In this document: positions 35,652 to 43,783 of the stretch, piece after piece
How positions within the stretch are numbered: position 1 is the stretch's first letter
Layout: each line of letters begins with the position of its first letter
Assembly (NCBI GenBank): GCA_022710975.1
Contig: JAKLGA010000011.1
Coordinates: forward strand, 78,678 to 142,677
Source of the DNA: Myxococcota bacterium
GTDB taxonomy: Bacteria; Myxococcota; B64-G9
Direction of reading: 5' to 3'
Length of the DNA stretch: 64,000 nucleotides
Program-made: the position numbers and the translations under genes
Notes under the pieces: model-generated
The model's input: only the letters and a program-made list of their open reading frames with translations
What the model was told of the DNA's origin: nothing
Database searches by the model: none

Positions 35652-38486
35652 ATGACTGGGCGAGTGTCGACGGAGCTCGTGGCGCTGCTCGGGAGCCTGG
35701 CCCTGCTGGCCGGAGCCTGCGGAGGCGGCTCGTACGATCCGGGCGAGAGCACGGCGGCGCTCTGCCAGGATGGCCAGGACAACGACGGCGACGGTGCGAG
35801 CGACTGCGACGACAGCGACTGCGCCGGGTTCGTCTTCTGCGGGTCGGGCGGCGAGGGCTCGGCCGTCGCCTGCCAGGACGGCCAGGACAACGACGACGAC
35901 GGGCGCACCGACTGCGCGGACGCCGACTGCCAGGGGTTCACCTTCTGCCTGCTGGCGGAGGGGGACGCCGCCGGCTGCCAGGACGGAGAGGACAACGACG
36001 CCGACGGGCAGACCGACTGCGACGACCCGGGCTGCCAGGGCTTCGTGTTCTGCGTCCGCGCCGAGGGCGACGCGCTGACCTGCCAGGACGGCCAGGACAA
36101 CGACGGCGACGGCGCGACCGACTGTGACGACCCCGGCTGCGCCCTGCTGGTGGCCTGCCAGGCGGCGCGCGAGGACTCCCCCGAGGCCTGCCGGGATTTG
36201 ACCGACAACGACGGCGACGGGCGCATCGACTGCCTGGACACGGACTGCCAGGGCTTCGTCTTCTGCATGCCGCCGCGGGAGAATGACGCCAACCTGTGCC
36301 GCAACGGCCGGGACGACGACGGCGACGGGAGCGTCGACTGCCTGGACCCGGACTGCCAGGGCTTCGTCTTCTGCGTCTCGACCACCGAGGACACGCCGAT
36401 CACCTGCCAGGACCTGGTCGACAACGACGGCGACGGCGCGACCGACTGCGACGACACCGGCTGCGAGGGCCTGGCGGTCTGCCTCGCCCCGGGCGAGAGC
36501 AGCGCGGCGGAGTGCCAGAACCTGGGGGACGACGACGGCGACGGGGACGCGGACTGCGACGACCCGGGCTGCTGGGCCTGGGGGTTCTGCCAGCACTACA
36601 ACGGCTACCCGGTGGTGGACTCGTGGGGCGAGACCTGGGACGGCATCGAGCGCGCCCCGCGGCCCTGGGCCCAGGCCGAGGCGGACTGCCTCGCGCTCGG
36701 CGGCCGCCTGCCCACGGCCACCGAGCTGTGGCGCAACCACGCCTCCGGCGGCAGCGGCGATCTCAGCGACACGAACGCGCAGAACTTCCTGTGGACGCGG
36801 GTGCTGAACGCCCAGCCCGGCTGGGCGGTGCTGGTCCGCCTGGGCGACGGGACACTCTCGGCCCAGGACATGACGGCCGCCGCGCGCTACCGCTGCGTGT
36901 GGCCGGACTCCGACGGCGCGGGCTTCGACCAGGCGCGCTGCCACGGCGATCCGGGGGCGGGCTGCCACGCCTTCGAGCGGTTCTGGAGCGTGGACTCCCG
37001 CGACCGCGCGCCGCTCGACTACGCCGCGGCCACCAACGAGTGCGCCTTCCACGGCGCCAGCCTGCCGGCCTCCTCGGACTGGAGCCGCCTGCTGCGCGGC
37101 GGGCTGCCCCACGGCACGAACGCCTGGCTGTGGGTGGGCCGGGCCATCGAGTGGTACAGCGGCGGGTACGGCAGCCCCCTGGTGCGCTGGACCGATGGCG
37201 ACGCCGCGGGCTGGTTCTTCTACCAGGGCGGGGCCGGCTACGCCTCCCTGGACACCGGCGGGGCCAGCCACGCCTTCCGCTGCATCGGCCTGCGCGCGCC
37301 CGCGGACTTCGCGCCCCCGGCGCCGCCCGCTTGCAACGGGCCCTGCTTCGCGCTCGACGCCCGGCGCTCGCCGGTGGTGGCCGACGACGCGGATCGCGCG
37401 CCGGCGCGCATCTCCGCGGCCATCGCCGACTGCCGCGACGAGGGCGCGGACCTGCCCACGCTCGCGGACGCCACCGAGCTCATCCACGCGGGCTGGCCCA
37501 ACGGCACCGGCATGTGGCTGTGGCTCGTCGAGCCCGAGTACTGGTACGCCGACGGCTACGGCCAGCCCATCTTCCAGTGGACCGGCGCGGGCAGCCCCCA
37601 CTGGATCTACGACGGGTCCCGCGGCGCGGTGAGCTGGGGCTACGACGCACGCCCATACCGCTGCGTGTGGCACGCGCAGGGCCCGGACGTGCCCGCCTGC
37701 CAGGCGGGCGAGGTGGCGGTGTGGCGGGACGGGGCCTACGCCTGCCAGGCCGCCGTGGCCGGCAGCTCGAACGGCCAGGCCTACGTGATCGAGATCGTCG
37801 ACGACTGGGGCAACGCCTGGGACGGCATCCAGCGCGACGTGCTCGGCTACCCCGAGGCCAGCGCCCTGTGCGCCGGGCTGGGCGGCAGGCTGCCGACCGC
37901 CAGCGAGCTCTTCGCCGTGCGCGCCACCGGCAACCCGCACGACCCCATCGGGGACATCAACGCCACCTCCTACCTGTGGACCTCCTCGCCGGTCACCCAG
38001 GCCGGGGAGCGCGCCCTGGTGCGCGTCTCCGACGGCGGCGCCAGCCACGCGCCCGAGGCCACCCCCCAGTACGTCCGCTGCGTGTGGCCCTCCACGCGCG
38101 GGGACGTGCTGGCCAACCGCAACTGCTACGGCCCGCCGGGGGACGAGTGCTTCCGCAGCCCGGACGGGTTGAGCCTCGACAGCTACGACCGGCCGGCCGT
38201 GGACGTGGTCACGGCCGGGCACGAGTGCGCGGCGGTCGGCGGTCACCTGGCGGCCCACCACGAGCTCGCCGAGCTGGTGCACGCGGGCGCGCCCAACGGC
38301 AGCGACGCCTACCTGTGGCTGGACGACTTCGCCTACTGGTACAGCGGCAACTACGGCTACCATCTGGGGCGCTGGAGCGGCGTGGGCCTGCCGGACTGGG
38401 AGTACGACCAGGGGGTGCACGGCGGGGTGGGCTACGGCAGCGACTACCGCCCCTTCCGCTGCGTCCACGATCGCGCGCTGCGCTGA
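35652..38486 (+). CDS. Lipoprotein with eight calcium/Cys repeats and duplicated DUF1566/lectin-like modules
   Basis: 944 aa. Lipobox LALLAGAC (Cys23). Residues about 37-318 are eight tandem 35-36-residue units of the type CQDGQDNDGDG..DC-DDxxC..FxFC, each with four Cys and a DxDxDG calcium loop. From about 325 on, two kinds of ~100-residue modules alternate: type A with WDGIxR ... LGGRLPTAxEL ... YLWTS and RCVWP (DUF1566/Lcl-like), and type B with LDSYDRP ... ECxxxGxxLP ... GxPNGTxxWLW ... WYSGxYG ... W, in the order A-B-B-A-B. The B modules look like C-type-lectin/FGE-family folds. Likely a surface adhesin or binding protein. GGAGGTGGAGC precedes the ATG. Confidence 0.88.
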   Translation: MTGRVSTELVALLGSLALLAGACGGGSYDPGESTAALCQDGQDNDGDGASDCDDSDCAGFVFCGSGGEGSAVACQDGQDNDDDGRTDCADADCQGFTFCLLAEGDAAGCQDGEDNDADGQTDCDDPGCQGFVFCVRAEGDALTCQDGQDNDGDGATDCDDPGCALLVACQAAREDSPEACRDLTDNDGDGRIDCLDTDCQGFVFCMPPRENDANLCRNGRDDDGDGSVDCLDPDCQGFVFCVSTTEDTPITCQDLVDNDGDGATDCDDTGCEGLAVCLAPGESSAAECQNLGDDDGDGDADCDDPGCWAWGFCQHYNGYPVVDSWGETWDGIERAPRPWAQAEADCLALGGRLPTATELWRNHASGGSGDLSDTNAQNFLWTRVLNAQPGWAVLVRLGDGTLSAQDMTAAARYRCVWPDSDGAGFDQARCHGDPGAGCHAFERFWSVDSRDRAPLDYAAATNECAFHGASLPASSDWSRLLRGGLPHGTNAWLWVGRAIEWYSGGYGSPLVRWTDGDAAGWFFYQGGAGYASLDTGGASHAFRCIGLRAPADFAPPAPPACNGPCFALDARRSPVVADDADRAPARISAAIADCRDEGADLPTLADATELIHAGWPNGTGMWLWLVEPEYWYADGYGQPIFQWTGAGSPHWIYDGSRGAVSWGYDARPYRCVWHAQGPDVPACQAGEVAVWRDGAYACQAAVAGSSNGQAYVIEIVDDWGNAWDGIQRDVLGYPEASALCAGLGGRLPTASELFAVRATGNPHDPIGDINATSYLWTSSPVTQAGERALVRVSDGGASHAPEATPQYVRCVWPSTRGDVLANRNCYGPPGDECFRSPDGLSLDSYDRPAVDVVTAGHECAAVGGHLAAHHELAELVHAGAPNGSDAYLWLDDFAYWYSGNYGYHLGRWSGVGLPDWEYDQGVHGGVGYGSDYRPFRCVHDRALR

Positions 38487-38497
38487 GCCCTGGCGCC

Positions 38498-39511
38498 ATG
38501 CCTGCCTCTCCCGACGCGCCGCCGGGCGCCATGCTGCTGGCCGCGGGCTTCGGCACCCGGCTGCGGCCGCTGACGCTCGAGCTCCCCAAGCCGCTCGTCC
38601 CGGTGGCCACCCGGCCGCTGGCCGAGTACGGCCTGCGGCTGCTCGAGCGGGCCGGGGCGCGGCGGGTGGTGGTGAACCTGCACCACCTGGGCGAGCAGCT
38701 CCCGGCCGCGCTCGGCGCGCGCCTGGGGGGCCTGGAGCTGGTGTACTCGCCGGAGCAGGAGCTCCTGGGCACCGGCGGCGGGCTGGTGCGCGCGCGGGGG
38801 GAGCTCGGCGGCGGGACCGTCCTGGTGGTGAACGGCGACGTGCTGTGCGCCGCGGAGCTCGGGGTGCTGCTCGCCGCGCACCGGGCGCGCGGGGCCGCGG
38901 CCAGCCTGCTGGTGCGCCCGCTGCCGGCGGGCTCCGGCTTCACCCCGCTCGCGGTGGACGGCGCGGGGCGCCTGCGCGGGCTGGGCGACTGGCGGCCCGG
39001 CCGGGCGCGGGCGGCGCGCGGGGCCACGCGCCCGATGATGTTCTGCGGGCTGTACGCGTTCGAGCCCGCGCTGTTCGACTTCCTGCCCGCCGCGGGCCCG
39101 GCCTGCGTGGTCGAGCAGGGCTTCAAGCCCATGCTGGAGGCCGGGCTCGAGATCGCGGCTGTGGAGGAGCGCGGGCCGTGGTTCGACCTGGGCACCCCGC
39201 GGGCCTACCTGGAGGCGAACCTCGAGCTGCTGTCCGGCCGGCTGCGGCTCGGGCAGCTCGACGCGCTGGCCGAGGCCGTGGCGCGTGGCGCCACCCTCTC
39301 GCCTCCGGGCGTGCTGGTGGAGGCCGGGGCCGAGCTGGGGGCCGGGGTGCGGCTGGGGCCCCTGGTGGCCGTGGGCCGGGGCGCGCGGGTGGGGGCGGGC
39401 GCCGCGCTCAGCCGCGCGGTGGTGTGGCCCGGGGCCGAGGTGCCGCCCGGCGCGCGGCTCGACGGCGTGGTCGTCCACCGCGGCGGGGTGCTCCGCGCGC
39501 TGCCGGCCTGA
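38498..39511 (+). CDS. Sugar-1-phosphate nucleotidyltransferase (mannose-1-P guanylyltransferase type)
   Basis: 337 aa. N-terminal NTP-transferase fold: AMLLAAGFGTRLRPLTLELP (nucleotide-binding GxGTRLxPLT), KPLVPVATRPLAEYGL, ELLGTGGGLVRARG and VVNGDVLC (metal-binding Asp). The middle holds GWFDLGTPRAYLEA-like PWFDLGTPRAYLEAN. C-terminal part is a short left-handed beta-helix (LVEAGAELGAGVRLGPLVA, GRGARVGAGAALSRAVV). It makes an NDP-sugar for envelope polysaccharide; the exact sugar is not readable. Only 11 nt from the previous gene; no other sugar genes nearby. Confidence 0.9.
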   Translation: MPASPDAPPGAMLLAAGFGTRLRPLTLELPKPLVPVATRPLAEYGLRLLERAGARRVVVNLHHLGEQLPAALGARLGGLELVYSPEQELLGTGGGLVRARGELGGGTVLVVNGDVLCAAELGVLLAAHRARGAAASLLVRPLPAGSGFTPLAVDGAGRLRGLGDWRPGRARAARGATRPMMFCGLYAFEPALFDFLPAAGPACVVEQGFKPMLEAGLEIAAVEERGPWFDLGTPRAYLEANLELLSGRLRLGQLDALAEAVARGATLSPPGVLVEAGAELGAGVRLGPLVAVGRGARVGAGAALSRAVVWPGAEVPPGARLDGVVVHRGGVLRALPA

Positions 39512-39529
39512 GCTGTCGGGGGCGGGCGG

Positions 39530-40300
39530 TCAGGCCTCGACGACGCGGGCGATCACCGTGGTGATATTGTCCACCCCGCCGTTCTTGTTGGCCTCTTCGA
39601 TCAGCTTCTGGGCGATGGCCTGCAGGTCCGAGTTGGCCTTGATGATCTCCAGCATGCGCGGGTCGGGCACCATGCCGCTCAGGCCGTCCGAGCACGCCAG
39701 GTACAGGTCGCCCTGCTCGGCCAGGTGGCGCGAGAGATCGACCAGCACCGTGTCCTTCATGCCCAGGGCCCGCACGATGACGTTCTTGTGCGGGAAGTTG
39801 GCGATCTCGTCCTCGGTCAGCTTGCGCGCCTTGATGTAGTCGTTCAGCAGCGAGTGATCCTCGGTGAGTTGGCTGAGCTGCCCGTTGCGCACCAGGTACA
39901 CACGCGAGTCACCGACGTGGGCGATGAGCGCGTTGCCGTCCACGAAGTTCATGCCCGCCAGCGTCGTGCCCATGCCGCGGTAGCGGGCCTCGCGCTGGGC
40001 GGCCTCGTGGATGCGGAGGTTGGCCAGCTTGACCGACATGATGAAGCGGTTCTCGTCGTAGGGCCGGTTCTTGTCGATCTTGTAGGGCCAGGTGATTTCC
40101 TCGTCCTGGCGGGTCGCCTTGAAGAAGTTGGCGATGGCCTCGACCGCGATCTGGCTGGCGATCTCGCCGGAGGCGTGGCCGCCCATGCCGTCGGCCACCA
40201 GGAAGAGCTGCTCCTCCGGGAGGGTGAGCAGGTTGTCCTCGTTGTGGGTACGTTTCATACCCACGTTGGTCAGGCCGGCGTGCTGGACGCGAAATGGCAT
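39530..40300 (-). CDS. PP2C-type serine/threonine phosphatase
   Basis: 256 aa. All bacterial PP2C (PPM/Stp1) motifs are present: KRTHNEDNLL, LFLVADGMGGHASGE, GMGTTLAGM, IAHVGDSRVYLVRNG, LTEDHSL, LYLACSDGLSGMV and GGVDNITTVIARV. It removes phosphate from Ser/Thr-kinase targets, and myxobacteria carry many Hanks kinases; none is in this window. ATG at 40300 (MPFRVQHAG) was preferred over an upstream in-frame TTG. A promoter lies at 40324-40353. Confidence 0.95.
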   Translation of the reverse strand: MPFRVQHAGLTNVGMKRTHNEDNLLTLPEEQLFLVADGMGGHASGEIASQIAVEAIANFFKATRQDEEITWPYKIDKNRPYDENRFIMSVKLANLRIHEAAQREARYRGMGTTLAGMNFVDGNALIAHVGDSRVYLVRNGQLSQLTEDHSLLNDYIKARKLTEDEIANFPHKNVIVRALGMKDTVLVDLSRHLAEQGDLYLACSDGLSGMVPDPRMLEIIKANSDLQAIAQKLIEEANKNGGVDNITTVIARVVEA

Positions 40301-40323
40301 GCTTTGGGTGGCTCCACCGGCAC

Positions 40324-40353
40324 CTGTTAGCACGCGCCCGAGCGCCTAGTCAA
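40324..40353 (-). promoter_or_regulatory. Promoter of the PP2C phosphatase gene
   Basis: TTGACT (40348-40353), 15 nt, then TGCTAACAG (40324-40332). Leader of about 17 nt with a GGTGGAG ribosome site. Confidence 0.5.
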
Positions 40354-40395
40354 GTCGGCGGCCGGGAGCATTTTTTGGTCCGGGCGGTCGGCCGA

Positions 40396-41829
40396 TCACG
40401 GCGAGGCCGGGGCCGGCGGGGGCGCCACGCCCAGAAGGTCGATGGGCTGGTTCTGCACGAAGGCCTGGGCCACCGCCCAGGCCTTCTCGCGGGTGGACAC
40501 GTCCGGGTGGCGGGGCGGGCTCGAGATGCCCTTCTGGGCCAGCAGCCGGGCGCACACCAGGCGCGCCTGCTGGGCGAGATCCACGCCGTCGGCCAGGACG
40601 CGCATGCTCTCCTGGGGCGAGTGGAAGCCCATGCCGTTGTTGGCCGCGATGAAGTCCCAGCGGAACTGCGCCTGGCGCACCAGCCTGCGCGCCTCGGCCA
40701 GGCCGGCCTCGTCGGCGCCCGCCTGGGCGGCCGCGCCGACGTCGAAGTGGGCCGCCACCAGGGCGTCCTCCACCTTGAGCTTGAGCGCGGCCACCTTGCC
40801 CTGGATGGCCTCCACGCGCGCCTTGACCTCCTCCTCGCTCCAGCGGTGGCAGACCGCGCACGAGTTGGCGATGTCGAGCAGTGGGCTCTGCACGTGGTGG
40901 TTGGTGTACTTCAGCGCCCCCTCGGTCCGGTAGGGCATGTGGCAGTCGGCGCAGGTCACCCCGCGGTAGGCGTGGATGCCCGTGGCCCACAGCTCGTAGT
41001 CCGGGTGCTGGGCCTTGAGGATGGGCGTCTTGGACACGGGGTGCACGAAGTCCACGTGCCCGTTGCCCTCGTAGGTGGCCAGCATCTGCTCGACCGCCAT
41101 GCCCTGCTGCCAGGGGAAGGTCAGGTAGGTCTTGTCCTTGAAGAAGTACTCCACGTGGCACTGGCCGCACACCAGGGCGCGCATCTCCTGGTGGCTGGCC
41201 TGATCGATGGACTTGCCCTGGGCCTGGAAGGCCTCGCGCAGCGCCGGCCGGGTGATGCGCAGGTTCATGCTGACCGGGTCGTGGCAGTCCTGGCAGCCGA
41301 TGGGGTGCTTGATGTCCTGCTTCAGCTCGTGGAAGGGGGTCTTGTAGAACTCCGCCACCCCGAGCTTGGCCATCAGCCGCGGCACGTCGGTGCTCTTGCA
41401 GGTCATGCAGGTGCCGACCGTGGCCGGGTTCGCGGTGCGCTTGGTGCCGGTCACGTCCTCGACCGCGTGGTAGTGGCCGCGCGCCTGGCGGTACTCGACG
41501 CTGAAGGGGTAGCCGGCGAACAGGATCACCAGGCGCGGGTCCTCGTCCAGGTAGTCGCGCGGCACCGAGCCGCCGTAGAGGGTGGTGCTCGTGTCCTGCT
41601 TGGTCGCCAGGTAGGACTCGTACTCGAAGGGGTAGTTCTCGCCCCACCTGGCGTTGTCCGGCTCCCACTCGGGCAGCGGCTTCAGCACCAGGGCGGGGCG
41701 CTGGTGCTCCCAGCGGCGCTCCATGATGGACGAGGCCAGCAGGCCCACCAGCACCACCACCGCGGCCAGCAGCAGCGCGATCAGCGGGCCGGCCCAGCGG
41801 CGGCGCTTCGGCAAGGCGGTCTCGGTCAT
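40396..41829 (-). CDS. nrfA: Ammonia-forming cytochrome c nitrite reductase NrfA
   Basis: 477 aa. N-terminal uncleaved-like signal/anchor (AGPLIALLLAAVVVLVGLLA). Heme motifs: the diagnostic CxxCK active-site heme CMTCK (141-145) plus four CxxCH, CQDCH (179-183), CGQCH (221-225), CADCH (293-297) and CAVCH (324-328). CGQCHVEYFF, LWATGIHAYRGVTC and TNHHVQSPL are standard NrfA blocks. It reduces nitrite to ammonium with six electrons in the periplasm. nrfH follows upstream (25 nt), so the operon is nrfHA of the deltaproteobacterial type with NrfH as quinol oxidase. Confidence 0.97.
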   Translation of the reverse strand: MTETALPKRRRWAGPLIALLLAAVVVLVGLLASSIMERRWEHQRPALVLKPLPEWEPDNARWGENYPFEYESYLATKQDTSTTLYGGSVPRDYLDEDPRLVILFAGYPFSVEYRQARGHYHAVEDVTGTKRTANPATVGTCMTCKSTDVPRLMAKLGVAEFYKTPFHELKQDIKHPIGCQDCHDPVSMNLRITRPALREAFQAQGKSIDQASHQEMRALVCGQCHVEYFFKDKTYLTFPWQQGMAVEQMLATYEGNGHVDFVHPVSKTPILKAQHPDYELWATGIHAYRGVTCADCHMPYRTEGALKYTNHHVQSPLLDIANSCAVCHRWSEEEVKARVEAIQGKVAALKLKVEDALVAAHFDVGAAAQAGADEAGLAEARRLVRQAQFRWDFIAANNGMGFHSPQESMRVLADGVDLAQQARLVCARLLAQKGISSPPRHPDVSTREKAWAVAQAFVQNQPIDLLGVAPPPAPASP

Positions 41830-41854
41830 CGCGGGGTCCCTCCTCGGAGCCGGT

Positions 41855-42424
41855 TCAATCCATCCAGCCGAGCCCGGCCGACGGCAGCGCGGGCCGGAGC
41901 ACGTGGGGCGAGGCCGACAGGCTGCGCGCCCGGCCGTGCACGTTGTGGTGGCAGGTCCAGCACGGCCGCTCGTCCACCCCGGCCAGCCGGATCGCGCCGA
42001 ACATCTCTGCGTGGCAGCGCAGGCAGTTGCCCTGCACCACGTGGCGGGCGGCCGCCGACAGCTCGAGCACCTGGGGCTCGAGCCGGAGGGTGAACAGGGT
42101 CGCGTGGCGCATGCCGTCGCGGGCCTTGAAGGCCGCCATGGCGATGGGGTTGGTGTGCGGCACGTGGCAGTCGTTGCACACCGTGGCCCGGCCGTGGCTG
42201 CCGCGCTCCCAGGAGGCGTAGGCGTCCGTCATCACGTGGCAGTTGATGCAGGCGGCCGGATCGTCCGACAGGTAGGCGGCCGCGTTGGCCATGCGCGCGG
42301 TCCACAGCCCGAGCCCCGCCGCCACCCCCGCCAGCGCGAACACGATCAGGCGCCAGCGGAAGGGCAACCACTCGAGCAGGCAGAAGGACAGCCAGCCTCC
42401 CTGGGATGCCGGTGCGTCGCTCAT
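41855..42424 (-). CDS. nrfH: Cytochrome c nitrite reductase small subunit NrfH
   Basis: 189 aa. One N-terminal membrane helix (WRLIVFALAGVAAGLGLW) and four heme motifs, CINCH (59-63), CNDCH (83-87), CLRCH (134-138) and CWTCH (155-159), the NapC/NirT layout. HVMTDAYASWERGSHG and CNDCHVPHT are typical NrfH sequence. It takes electrons from menaquinol and gives them to NrfA. ATG at 42424 has a nearby GTG alternative at 42433 (MGSMSDAP). Operon with nrfA downstream. Confidence 0.96.
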   Translation of the reverse strand: MSDAPASQGGWLSFCLLEWLPFRWRLIVFALAGVAAGLGLWTARMANAAAYLSDDPAACINCHVMTDAYASWERGSHGRATVCNDCHVPHTNPIAMAAFKARDGMRHATLFTLRLEPQVLELSAAARHVVQGNCLRCHAEMFGAIRLAGVDERPCWTCHHNVHGRARSLSASPHVLRPALPSAGLGWMD

Positions 42425-42585
42425 CGACCCCACGGTATCCAGAGGCCCGCGCGGAGCTCAAGCCTTTTCTGGCGGATTCAGACCATGATCGAGTCCGGAT
42501 TCCGGAATGGTCGCGGAGTTGACGCGCTGGGTCCGCAGGGATTAGGCATGGGGAAATCTCCCTGGAGATGAAAAGGAGGATGGGA

Positions 42586-43374
42586 ATGAGGACCGTGAAG
42601 GCCCTGTGTGCCGGCGCGCTCGGGATCGCGGTGGTGTGCGCTACGCTCGGGGGATGCGGCTACTACCCGACACCGCTGTCCATGTCGATGTCCAAGTTCG
42701 TGCACGATCCGGAGGACCCCGCGCCGCCGGGCGGGGACGCGCCCGCCGCGGCGGCGACCGCGAAGAAGGGCCGGGTCGGGGTGGGCACGGGGCTGGCCAT
42801 CATTGGAGTGGAGGACAACGAGTCGACGGACGGCGGCGATGACGCGCTGGACACCTCCCTGTACCTGTTCCCGGTGGAGGGCGGTGGGTCCTTCTGGCTG
42901 CACCGCAACTACGATCTCACCGTGTCGCTGCACTCGGGCGGGATGCTGGCGCTGGAAGGGGTGGTCACCTTCCCCCTGGGAGGTGCGCGTCTGGGGTTGA
43001 TCCACGGCGTGGGGCTGGGGCTCATGGGGCAGGACCCCGACGGCGACCAGGGCTGGAACGGATTCCTGCAGATGGGCTGCTCGGCGGGCGCGGTCCTCCA
43101 GTTCGACGTGTCGCGCTCGGGCTCCTTCTTCCTCGGGGCGAAGTACGCCTTCTCGCACCAGGAGCCGGTCGGCGACGAGGGTGAGGACGAGGAGGACGAA
43201 GCCCTCGATACCCACTTCGCCACTGTCGGGCTGGGCTACGCGGTGCTGCTCGGCTCCCTCCGGCTCACGCCGGAGTTCGCGTTCGCCTATGGTTCGATGA
43301 ATACCGAGGGTGTGAGCCGCAGCGTGGACCTGTGGTACTTCGTCCCCTCCATCTCGCTGGCCGGGGCGTTCTAG
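42586..43374 (+). CDS. Lipoprotein with outer-membrane barrel-like C-terminus
   Basis: 262 aa from ATG 42586 (AAAGGAGG six nt upstream; ATGs at 42568 and 42580 fit less well). Signal ends VVCATLGGC (Cys19). After a linker with acidic stretches come beta strands with alternating pattern: GSFWLHRNYDLTVSLHSGGM, FPLGGARLGLIHGVGLGLMG, GSFFLGAKYAFS, VGLGYAVLLGSLRLTPEFAF and a terminal Phe (ISLAGAF). Probably an outer-membrane barrel of eight or so strands. No family recognised. Leaderless ATG-rich upstream region; it converges with the Cys-rich lipoprotein gene. Confidence 0.75.
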   Translation: MRTVKALCAGALGIAVVCATLGGCGYYPTPLSMSMSKFVHDPEDPAPPGGDAPAAAATAKKGRVGVGTGLAIIGVEDNESTDGGDDALDTSLYLFPVEGGGSFWLHRNYDLTVSLHSGGMLALEGVVTFPLGGARLGLIHGVGLGLMGQDPDGDQGWNGFLQMGCSAGAVLQFDVSRSGSFFLGAKYAFSHQEPVGDEGEDEEDEALDTHFATVGLGYAVLLGSLRLTPEFAFAYGSMNTEGVSRSVDLWYFVPSISLAGAF

Positions 43375-43378
43375 GCGC

Positions 43379-43711
43379 TCAGCCGCAGGCGGACAGGCAG
43401 CCGTTCAGCGCGCTGAAGAAGCTGTCGCAGCCGCCGCACTCCGTGCTGGAGCCGATGCCGGACAGGCAATCGAGCGCGTCCTCGAACTGGCCGGTGCAGC
43501 CGCAGTTCCCGGCCGACACCCTCATGTCGTTGCAGCCGGTGATGGCCTCGCTCTGGCTGACGGCCGTGCCGTTGACCGTCATGGTGCAGCCCTCGCCGTA
43601 GAGGTGGTTCATGGCCGACGCGCAGGTCGGCGCGTCCTCGCCGCAGGCGGCGAAGCTCAGGGCCAGGGTGGCGACGACCAGGCAGGCGAGGATGGTGGTG
43701 ATCTTGTTCAC
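43379..43711 (-). CDS. Small Cys-rich lipoprotein
   Basis: 110 aa; GTG start with AAGGAGGGAG five nt upstream. Lipobox ATLALSFAAC (Cys23). The mature part has ten further Cys in two clusters (CASAMNHLYGEGC; CNDMRVSAGNCGC; LDCLSGIGSSTECGGC; LNGCLSACG), enough for five disulfides. Myxobacterial genomes carry many such short Cys-rich lipoproteins of unknown role. Own promoter at 43753-43782, between it and the C39-like protease gene on the same strand. Confidence 0.8.
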   Translation of the reverse strand: MNKITTILACLVVATLALSFAACGEDAPTCASAMNHLYGEGCTMTVNGTAVSQSEAITGCNDMRVSAGNCGCTGQFEDALDCLSGIGSSTECGGCDSFFSALNGCLSACG

Positions 43712-43752
43712 GGGCTCCCTCCTTGGGGTGATGGTGGTTCGCGAGCGAGCGG

Positions 43753-43782
43753 AAGCTAGCACCGGACCCGGGCCGCGCGCAA
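43753..43782 (-). promoter_or_regulatory. Promoter of the Cys-rich lipoprotein gene
   Basis: TTGCGC (43777-43782), 15 nt, then TGCTAGCTT (43753-43761). Same geometry as the promoters at 23059, 35557 and 40324. Confidence 0.5.
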
Positions 43783-43783
43783 G

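Noticed and set aside
35760-36600. Regular 105-nt periodicity resembling a CRISPR or other DNA repeat array
   Set aside because: The periodicity is protein-coding (eight calcium/Cys modules in frame); the units vary at synonymous sites and there are no spacers.
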